NCBI GenBank assembly: GCA_027486795.1
Contig: JAIXOI010000017.1
Location: 1-64,000 of the forward strand
Source of the DNA: Sphingobacteriales bacterium
Lineage (GTDB): Bacteria; Bacteroidota; Bacteroidia; Chitinophagales; CAIOSU01
Direction: 5' to 3'
Length of the DNA stretch: 64,000 nucleotides
How positions within the stretch are numbered: position 1 is the stretch's first letter; each line of letters opens with the position of its first letter. Made by a program: the position numbers and the translations under genes. Of the stretch, positions 53,250 to 61,200 are shown piece after piece. The notes under the pieces are model-generated. The model ran no database searches. It saw only the letters and a program-made list of their open reading frames with translations, and was not told the origin of the DNA.

Positions 53250-53834
53250 TCATCCTGCTTTGGCAAGTGGTTGCTTAGTAGCGTAATACATAGCGCTGAT
53301 TGACTGCTGCTGCTCAACCTCATTAGTTTGCTGGTTTGTGATAGCTTGCGGCGGTACAATGGCAGTTGGAGCATCTTTGGCTGGTTCTGCTTCCGCTGGG
53401 GCGGCTAACTTGGCTACTGTTTCAGCAGTCGCATCGCGTTCCTTTTGCTCTTTGGCCTGTTGCTTGGCTTCCGCGTTTTTTTGGCGCTCCTGCTTTTCTT
53501 GCCATTGCAACAGCCACACAAAACGCCTCCAATCTTTCTCTCCGAGCATAATGCTTTTAAGCATAACCATGCGCTGCTTACCCTGTTCGGCTTTAATGCT
53601 ATCGCGTATAGCCAGCAACAAATCCGCTTCCGCGTGAGGTACCGTTGGTTCGCCATATTTATCTAGCGAATCAATAAACCTTAGGTATGCGCCATATCGT
53701 ATGCGCTCGGCTTGGGGGCAAAGGTCGTTGGCTAAGTAAAACAAGTCCTCAACATTAAGGGCAATGGCCGCTACATCGGTTTTCAAAACTTCTTTAAGGG
53801 CAGCTAAAAAGGTTGGTTGTGGGTTAAAATCCAT
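53250..53834 (-). CDS. Uncharacterised protein with charged coiled-coil region
   Basis: 194 aa from the ATG at 53834; an in-frame ATG 21 nt upstream is possible. The N-terminal half (about 1-110) looks helical and globular. A charged coiled-coil segment follows (WQEKQERQKNAEAKQQAKEQ, about 115-140), then an Ala/Pro/Gln-rich low-complexity tail. No signal peptide. Not recognised. Its stop adjoins an octamer repeat array. Confidence 0.75.
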   Translation of the reverse strand: MDFNPQPTFLAALKEVLKTDVAAIALNVEDLFYLANDLCPQAERIRYGAYLRFIDSLDKYGEPTVPHAEADLLLAIRDSIKAEQGKQRMVMLKSIMLGEKDWRRFVWLLQWQEKQERQKNAEAKQQAKEQKERDATAETVAKLAAPAEAEPAKDAPTAIVPPQAITNQQTNEVEQQQSISAMYYATKQPLAKAG

Positions 53835-54001
53835 ATCGGTAGTTTTTGTATACACAAGTTAAAAACCGATTTAAAATATTGCAAATTATTTTAGCAAATT
53901 CCATCCCTAAACTTTCCATTTAGATTATACCAGTCTGATAATGTAGCGATTGCATTTTTATCTTTTTTTAGAATGCCTTTTCCCAAAAACCAAATTAGAT
54001 A

Positions 54002-54033
54002 AATAAAAAAAGGGCGAACATTGCTGCCCGCCC
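54002..54033 (-). terminator. Intrinsic terminator after the MuiA-like gene
   Basis: On the minus strand AAGGGCG pairs with CGCCCTT around a 12-nt loop, followed by a run of T. It lies 29 nt past the stop codon. Confidence 0.85.
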
Positions 54034-54061
54034 TTGACTTTGATATTAGGTGTTATGCTGT

Positions 54062-55642
54062 TTAAAAGCCCGACACCGGTTTATCTTTCGGGAAACTCAC
54101 TTCAAAACTGAAGCTCACTTTTTTAGTTTCACCCGGATTCAACTGGATGGTCCATAACAGCTTCCCTATCGCTTCTGTGTATTCGGCGCCACCTTGATCG
54201 AGCAACAGCACTTTAATGTCTTGTTGTTTCGATACGGGTATGTGGTCCAAAATTTCAAGCGTTATGGCTTTGCTCTTGTTGTTGCGCACACTTATCTCGT
54301 AGGTGCGTTTTTCTTTGCGCGTGCCACCCAAGAAACTATGCGATTCTTTGTCAACAATAGGGTTGCGCTGCACGGTTACCCTTTCGTCCCTGCCCAACGA
54401 AAGTAGCAACGTATCGGCGGTAACTTGTGTGTTAATGTTCGATTGACCAATATAGCGGCCATCATAAAACAAGTTCATCATGCCCGAGATAATATTATAC
54501 TGGCCCCAGTTTGGCACCTTCGCTAGCAAAAAGGCCCCTTTATCCATGCTTGGCACGGTGTGGTGCACGTAGGTGGCAGGTATCTCGTATTCCTTAAGCG
54601 GCACTTGATAGGTTTTACCATCGCTCGGTATGGTTTGGTCAAGGTCGATGTCGTACTCAACCGTCAATTGGGTTTCTACTTCGGTTACGGTGTATTTCAC
54701 TTCGTCGTCGATGCTTAAACTCTCCTTATTCCTATACAGCGCACTATTCACCACCGAAGCATCATTTACATAATTATGCACCATTGGTGAGTAAAAATCA
54801 ACGTACAGCGGCACCAATATAGGGCGGCTATTGTCTTGGCTCGGGTTGCCGGTGCTCACGGTCAGTTTCACGTCTTTCCAATCCAAGCCAGTACTCTGGT
54901 ATACTTGTCCATAAGTGTTCAAGGTTAGTGGCTTCTCAAAACCGCTAGAGCGTAAGTCGTAAATGGGTGTCCAGCCGGCTTGGTTCACTAGGTAGTTGCA
55001 GCTCACTTTGCTGCGGGTAGCTACTTTGGCCGTAACCATTAACACTATCTCGCCCGTTGGTTTAAAGCTAGGGTTGCTGTATTCATTTATGCGGGTCTGC
55101 ACTTCGGCGCGCTTATCGGTCAGGTCTTTGGTTTGTTTTCTTAGGTCGAACATTTTTTCCCTTATCTCCATTAAACGGTTGCGGTATAGGTCCGACAGTT
55201 TCTGCAACTCCTCCACCGTAAGCCCCGTAATGGTGCCCACCATTTTCTGTTTTTCGTTTATCAGTCCCTCCTCGGCAGTATATACTTGCCGTTGGTTTTC
55301 AATCCACTCCAGCTTTTCGTTAAACGAGGCAATGGTATCGTTCATTTTAAGCAATGGCTTAGGGTCGAGTATGGGTTTGGTGTAATTAACGCGGCTGGTA
55401 ACGGACAAGATAGTTGCCCCGCCGCTTAGTTCTACCTGCACGCTGGGCAAAATAATGGCCGCGCTCAGGTTATCAATCACAATTTCGGTAGTGCCCACGG
55501 GTATATCCACGTAGCCGCTTTGCATAATGCGGGCATTTTGGCGGTAAACGGTTACGGCATCAACTTTGGTAGTTACGCTTTTGGCAAAACCTGCGGATGC
55601 AACAAAAAGCAAGAGGGCAAAAAGGGTTAGGAAACGTCTCAT
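54062..55642 (-). CDS. MuiA family (DUF4140/DUF4139) exported protein
   Basis: 526 aa. Signal peptide MRRFLTLFALLLFVASAGFA. The N-terminal DUF4140 domain (VDAVTVYRQNARIMQSGYVDIPVG, about 27-120) is followed by a coiled coil (about 130-180) and the C-terminal DUF4139 domain (from about 200, AGWTPIYDLRSSGFEKPLTLN). It resembles mucoidy-inhibitor MuiA-like proteins, whose molecular function is unknown. The C-terminus is short compared with homologs that carry a sorting tag. Single gene with its own terminator. Confidence 0.9.
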   Translation of the reverse strand: MRRFLTLFALLLFVASAGFAKSVTTKVDAVTVYRQNARIMQSGYVDIPVGTTEIVIDNLSAAIILPSVQVELSGGATILSVTSRVNYTKPILDPKPLLKMNDTIASFNEKLEWIENQRQVYTAEEGLINEKQKMVGTITGLTVEELQKLSDLYRNRLMEIREKMFDLRKQTKDLTDKRAEVQTRINEYSNPSFKPTGEIVLMVTAKVATRSKVSCNYLVNQAGWTPIYDLRSSGFEKPLTLNTYGQVYQSTGLDWKDVKLTVSTGNPSQDNSRPILVPLYVDFYSPMVHNYVNDASVVNSALYRNKESLSIDDEVKYTVTEVETQLTVEYDIDLDQTIPSDGKTYQVPLKEYEIPATYVHHTVPSMDKGAFLLAKVPNWGQYNIISGMMNLFYDGRYIGQSNINTQVTADTLLLSLGRDERVTVQRNPIVDKESHSFLGGTRKEKRTYEISVRNNKSKAITLEILDHIPVSKQQDIKVLLLDQGGAEYTEAIGKLLWTIQLNPGETKKVSFSFEVSFPKDKPVSGF

Positions 55643-55733
55643 AGTTCTGTGTTTTGACTATAAGATGCGGTGGGTTGGGTTATTCCATAAAGGGGGGTGG
55701 GAAGTTTTTTGACGAAAGTGATGATGTTTAATA

Positions 55734-55893
55734 GTGTCATGGTGAGTCTCGTTTGAAACGAGAAACCATCCGTAGCGTAGGTGGCAAAACGCTGTCATTT
55801 TTCTAGAAAATCAGGCATGAGGCTTTTAAGCCTGTTACATGTACGTAATATGTGTACGTGTTGCGGATGGTTCGGCTCCGCTCACCATGACAC
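55734..55893. repeat. MITE-like element with 13-bp terminal inverted repeats
   Basis: GTGTCATGGTGAG (55734-55746) and CTCACCATGACAC (55881-55893) are perfect inverted copies. Nested inside are AACCATCCG/CGGATGGTT, the palindrome TCTCGTTTGAAACGAGA (55747-55763) and AGGCTTTTAAGCCT (55820-55833). No reading frame. The remaining 55643-55999 gap holds nothing else recognised. Confidence 0.85.
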
Positions 55894-55999
55894 ATCGGAA
55901 AGGTAGCACAATTACCAATGTCCTTAACTTAACGACATTGAACCTCCCCCTGAAATGGGGAGGAGCTTAAAAAGACCTTTTGCCTATCCCAGTCAACCC

Positions 56000-57349
56000 T
56001 CAATAGAAACTAGGCTCCACTTCCCTTTCCTCGAATACGATGCCTTGGGTTTCCAGTTCATCGAGCACCGGGTCGTATATAGCGGCCAGGGTGGGTATAT
56101 GCACGCCCGTGAGGGCAATTTCGCCTTTTAGTATCTTGCGCACGGCAATGGCCACGGGCAAGCCTACTGTTTTGGCCATAGCGGTATGCAACGCATCTTC
56201 GCCAATGGAAACCATGCTGGCATGTATCTCTTTTTGCACACCGTGGAGGGTAAAGTTAAACCGATGCCACATTACCAGCATATCCTTATCGTCGGATTGC
56301 AGGCTCCACTTATCCTCCAATATTTTTTGAAGCATTTGGGCCGGGGTGCTTGGCTTTTTGAGGCCTACTGGCACGTTATCGAATATGCCCAGCCACTTAA
56401 GCTTGTACATTTCCTCACTATCCAAATCAAGATTTAAATAGTGCGCCAGTTTCAACTCTACGCTATCGTGCGGGTTATACGACATAAACGAGTTGATAAA
56501 GTCGCGTTTGGTCATATGCTCAGAGCCTTCCATAGTATAGCTGTCGTCGGTAGCGCCCAGCAGTACAAACGCATCCCAGGTGCGGCAAAAGCCCGGCCTA
56601 CGCAGCGTGCCGCGGTACATGGTAGGTATATCTTGCAGGCCATAGCTGCTGCGGTACTTTAAGCTATCGCGGTTGCCGTAGCCCTCAAAAGTGCCCCAAC
56701 CGGGTATATTGACAATCTCGGTGCGACGGAACAAGCGATGGTAGGGTATGTATTTGTACTTGCCCATTTGTACAAACTTAGCTGTGCCTTGGCCTGCCAA
56801 TACCACGTTGCGGGGGTTCCAAGTAAACTTGTAGCGCCAAGGGTTGTCGTGTTCGCATTCAGGGGCAATCAATCCGCCTGTAAAGCTCTCGAAGCCCGTC
56901 ATAATGCCACCTGCTGCTTTAATGCGCTCAATAACACGCATGGCACTCATGTGGTCTATGCCCGGGTCAACGCCCATTTCGTTCAAGAAAAGCAGGCCAC
57001 GCTCTTGGGCGGCTTGATGCAGTTGCTCCATTTCGGGGCTTACGTAGCTGGCCGTAACCATATTGCGGCGCTGCTTAAGGCATTCTTGGGCCACGGGTAT
57101 GTGCAAGTGGGCCGGTAGCATCGATACTACTATGGTCGCTTCGCGAACCAAGTTTTCCAGCTTTAAGGTATCTTCTAGGCTAAACTGCTCAACGGCAACG
57201 GCTGGCAACATACCTACCTTTTCGCGGACGCTATCTGCGTCGGCATCTGCTATTACAATATGGTAGCCATCGGTAGCGGCATGTTGCGATAAATACTCAA
57301 TCAATACGGTGCAGCTTTTGCCGCCACCTAAAATCAAGATGCTTTTCAT
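56000..57349 (-). CDS. Saccharopine dehydrogenase-like (LYS9-type) oxidoreductase
   Basis: 449 aa from the ATG at 57349 (an in-frame ATG 24 nt upstream is possible). The N-terminal Rossmann domain (ILILGGGKSCTVLIEYL) is followed by ATIVVSMLPAHLHIPVAQECL and NEMGVDPGIDHMSAM, the conserved glycine-rich active-site region of saccharopine reductase / homospermidine-type enzymes. It should reduce or oxidise a glutamate-linked imine of lysine or a diamine. Whether it serves lysine breakdown or another route cannot be decided here; no other lysine gene lies next to it. Confidence 0.88.
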   Translation of the reverse strand: MKSILILGGGKSCTVLIEYLSQHAATDGYHIVIADADADSVREKVGMLPAVAVEQFSLEDTLKLENLVREATIVVSMLPAHLHIPVAQECLKQRRNMVTASYVSPEMEQLHQAAQERGLLFLNEMGVDPGIDHMSAMRVIERIKAAGGIMTGFESFTGGLIAPECEHDNPWRYKFTWNPRNVVLAGQGTAKFVQMGKYKYIPYHRLFRRTEIVNIPGWGTFEGYGNRDSLKYRSSYGLQDIPTMYRGTLRRPGFCRTWDAFVLLGATDDSYTMEGSEHMTKRDFINSFMSYNPHDSVELKLAHYLNLDLDSEEMYKLKWLGIFDNVPVGLKKPSTPAQMLQKILEDKWSLQSDDKDMLVMWHRFNFTLHGVQKEIHASMVSIGEDALHTAMAKTVGLPVAIAVRKILKGEIALTGVHIPTLAAIYDPVLDELETQGIVFEEREVEPSFY

Positions 57350-57370
57350 TAACTTTAATCTTAGTTGCAA

Positions 57371-57378
57371 CAAAGCTA
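57371..57378 (-). promoter_or_regulatory. Candidate -7 box of the saccharopine dehydrogenase-like gene
   Basis: TAGCTTTG on the minus strand fits TAnnTTTG, 21 nt before the ATG. No TTG at the right distance was found. Confidence 0.4.
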
Positions 57379-57389
57379 CTTTTAATTTA

Positions 57390-57493
57390 GGTTATTGGTT
57401 TTACTGGTTATTGGTTGATTGGTTGTAGTTCGGACATTTTTTTGAACACCGACGATTCTTACCCACCAATAACTAATAACCGATAAATAATAT
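57390..57493. repeat. GGTTATT / CCAATAA short repeat arrays between divergent genes
   Basis: 57390-57425 holds units such as GGTTATT, GGTTTTACT, GGTTATT, GGTTGATT. 57466-57486 holds CCAATAA, CTAATAA, CCGATAA. The second array ends 15 nt before the cytidine deaminase ATG. Confidence 0.6.
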
Positions 57494-57501
57494 TCGCCAC
57501 C

Positions 57502-57972
57502 ATGAAGCAAATAGAACACACCACCTATATAACCGTTTACGAGCACAACAATGAATTGGTGCCTGCCGATGCTGAGTTATTGCAACGCAGCCGAAGCGCA
57601 ATGCGCCACTCCCATTCGCCATACAGCCACTACCCCGTTGGGGCTGCCTTGTTGCTTAATGATGGCACCATAGTAGAAGGTAGCAACCAAGAGAACGCCT
57701 CATTTCCATTAGGTCTTTGTGCCGAGCGAACCGCGCTGGCCAACTTTGCTATCAATCACCATGGCAAGACGGTGGATGCCATAGCCGTGAGTGTGGGCAC
57801 CGAAGCGGCTGCCCCTTGCGGTATGTGCCGCCAAGCTTTGTTGGAGCAAGAAAGCCGACAACAAAACCCGATAAGGGTGCTACTAAAAGGCGGTGATGAA
57901 ACGGTTTATGCCATTGGCTCCATTAAAGAATTGCTGCCCTTGCCCTTTTACTCGAAGAATTTGAAAGGATAA
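57502..57972 (+). CDS. cdd: Cytidine deaminase
   Basis: 156 aa. It hydrolyses cytidine and deoxycytidine to uridine and deoxyuridine. Zinc-site motifs are in place: Cys73-Ala-Glu75 (catalytic) and Pro-Cys106-Gly-Met-Cys109. SPYSHYPVGAALL (about 39-51) shapes the nucleoside pocket. The length fits the small tetrameric form. It stands alone, divergent from the saccharopine dehydrogenase-like gene. Confidence 0.95.
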   Translation: MKQIEHTTYITVYEHNNELVPADAELLQRSRSAMRHSHSPYSHYPVGAALLLNDGTIVEGSNQENASFPLGLCAERTALANFAINHHGKTVDAIAVSVGTEAAAPCGMCRQALLEQESRQQNPIRVLLKGGDETVYAIGSIKELLPLPFYSKNLKG

Positions 57973-58202
57973 AATGGCTCAGATTTGCCGCGGCTCATTT
58001 TAATCTAATGCAACTTCAAACCCAGCATGCACCAAATCAATGTAGGTTAATTTTTTTATGGTGGACCGTTTGAAGTAAGCTCTTAAAATATTGCCTTTTT
58101 TAAAATATTTTTTGAAGCAACGGTGCTATTCTACAGGCTTTACATTAGCTTTACCTAAATATTAAAAAGGGCAAAGGTTTTTTGCTAATTAACCACCAAA
58201 CC

Positions 58203-61200
58203 ATGTATAAATCACTACTTAAACTCACTAGTAGTTTATTACTGCTACTGCTATTGTTATTCTCTATTGGTTTAAATGCACAAGTGACCGGTGCTATTGA
58301 TGCATGCGAAGGCGATATTGAGGCTTACTCAGTGCCAACTGTGGCTGGTGCCAGCTATTCGTGGAGCGTTACGGGTGGGCTGGTTCAAGGCTCATCAAAC
58401 CTAGCCAATGCCAACATCCTTTGGGGCCTACCAGGCACTGGTACGATAGTAGTAACCGTAAACAACCCTAGTGGGCCACCCACTTTCCATACCTTAAATG
58501 TTACCGTTCATGGCAAGCCAAATCCGACAATAAGCCATGCCCCATACAATACCTGTCCCTACGAAGTTAGTAGCAGCGGCCCTGTCGGTCAGCCGTCAGA
58601 CCGTTTACCTTGCGAAAAGGTTTGTAAAAAAGCTACAGTAACCTACAACACGCCACTAAACGCCAGTAGTACCTACCTTTGGGTTGTAAACGGAGCTTCA
58701 TTGGTAACAGGTGCAACAACTAATAGCGCAACCGTAACTTGGGACACCACCTTTTTGGGCGACATAACCGTTTATGAAACCAACGTTTGGGGCTGTGTTG
58801 ATTCGTTTACCCTTTGTATTGAAAAACAAGATTTACCTGTAGCTGCATTCAGTCATCAATCATCGGTTTGTTTGTTTTCTAATACCTTGTTTACCAACCT
58901 TTCTACTGGCGCTACTTCTTACTTTTGGGATTTTGGCGATGGTGGCACATCAACTAGCGAAGATCCATACCACTCCTACTCTACTGGCGGTACCTATACC
59001 GTTACCCTTGTTGCCTATACCGATTGCTATTGCACCGATACGTTCCAAAGCACTATAGTTGTAGATAATTTACCGGGCCCTGATATTACTTGCGCATCGA
59101 CACTGTGCGCAGATGCCACAGCAACGTATAGCACTGCCGCTGCGGCTGGTTGCACTTACAATTGGTTTGTTATTGGTGGCACCATTACTTCTGGCCTTGG
59201 CACACCTACCATTACGGTGTCTTGGGGGGCTGGACCTATTGGCACAGTGGGGCTTTACTTTACTGGTTGCGGTAGTATGTGCGATGATACTACGCTGCTA
59301 CAAATACCCATAGTTCCTTTAACTACCACCATTAGCGGTGCCACCAAAGTTTGTGCTGGCGACTGCGAATACTACAGCCTTCCGCTATTTAGCGGTGCCA
59401 CCTATAAGTGGAGCTTAAGCAGTTCTGGTTGTGGCGCAATAATTGACTCAACCTGTTGCGAAAAGATAAAAATTTGCTGGCCTTCAAATTTGTTTAGTTG
59501 CGTTGATACCTTAAATGTTACTTACTTCGATAGTCTGCTAAACTGTGGTGGTTCGGCTCAGATAATTATCAATTTACGGCCTAGACTAGCTATTTTTGGA
59601 AATCCACTGGTTTGCGCAAATAGCAGCTCTTCGCTATCAAGCTCGGGTGGTATTAATTGCAATTGGTCAGTATCTCCAGCTGGGCCTACTTTATCTGGCA
59701 GCCCTGGTACTTCGGCAAACATTAGCTGGAACAATTTGCCGGGAGATTATATTGTCATAGCCACACCCGTAAACCCCAACGATGCTTGTAATGATAACGC
59801 TTATTTTACGATAAAAGTGGTAGCACCACCAGTGGCACCGGTAATAACAGGCGACACTATTATTTGCCCGGGTAGCACTTTATCTTATTGCACCGCACCC
59901 AATCCCGATATACTTTGGATAATAACTGGTGGCACACCTGCAACTGCTATTGGCTATTGCACTACCGTAACTTGGAATCTTACTGGGCCATATTCGATAC
60001 AAGCATACCAAAAAGCGCCTAACACTCCTTTCTGCTCGTCAGATACTACTTTGCAGAATGTTTATCCATTCACGCCAGGGCCACCAGCGCTTTTAGGCCC
60101 TGCTAGTGCTTGTGCAAACGCTACAAGCACATACTCAACGCCTACCTTGTATCCGCCAGGCACTACCTACACCTGGAGCATGACCCCGGCCAACGCTGGC
60201 GCTATATTGTCGCCGGGTAGTGCATCAACATCTATTGAATTTGGGAACAATGCTCCTTCGAGCATTACCGTTACACTTTCGGTGAATGTATGTGGTGGTA
60301 TTCAAACCAACAGCAAGATAGTTACGTTAAACCCTGCTCTTACGCCAACCGTAAACCAAATTGGTAGTCTATGTGCTGGCGGAACGGCTCAGTTACAAGC
60401 TGTTGGAGGTGCGTTTACTTCGGTAAGCTGGTCAGGCCCCAGTGGATATTCTTCGGTATTAAACCCTACCACAATTACCCAGGATGGTCTATACCAAGTT
60501 ACCGTAACCAATGCCAATGGATGTTCGGGTAAATCTCAATATAAGGTTACTTACGTATCTGGCCCAACTGCCAGTATCAGCTCATTCGACCCAAGGGTAT
60601 ATTGTATAGGCAGCGTGTATAGTGCAACGCTATGTGCTTTGGGTAATCCTGACTATACCTATTCATGGTCTCCTTCGGGAGCAACGCAGTGCATATCAGC
60701 AAGCACGCCCGGCAGCTACTCTGTGGTAGTTACTGATATAACCAATGGCTGTACGGCCACTTCAAACGTTATCACTATTTCCGAAATAACCTGTTCTGGT
60801 GGTGGAACTACTTGCCAACCCAATGGCAGTATCAGTTTCACCAACACGGGTTGTAACCCTGTGGCATTTACTAATACTTCGGTAAGTGGTAGTTCGTTTT
60901 CTTGGAATTTTGGTGACTTTACCACATCTGGCTTAACTAGTCCTAGCCATTATTATAACTCAGCAGGATTTTATTTGGTAACCCTCACCGGTAATGTACC
61001 CGATGCCGCCGGAACCGGCTTTTGCTCGTTAAGGGATACTGCACACATAGAAATACCTCTGGCCGCCGACTTTGATGTAGTAGTGGGTTGCGATGGTGCA
61101 CCAGTTTGCTTTACCGACAAGAGCACCTACACGGCAGGAAATAACATTACCAATTGGAACTGGAACTTTGGCGATGGAAACTTCTCAACCCTACAAGACC

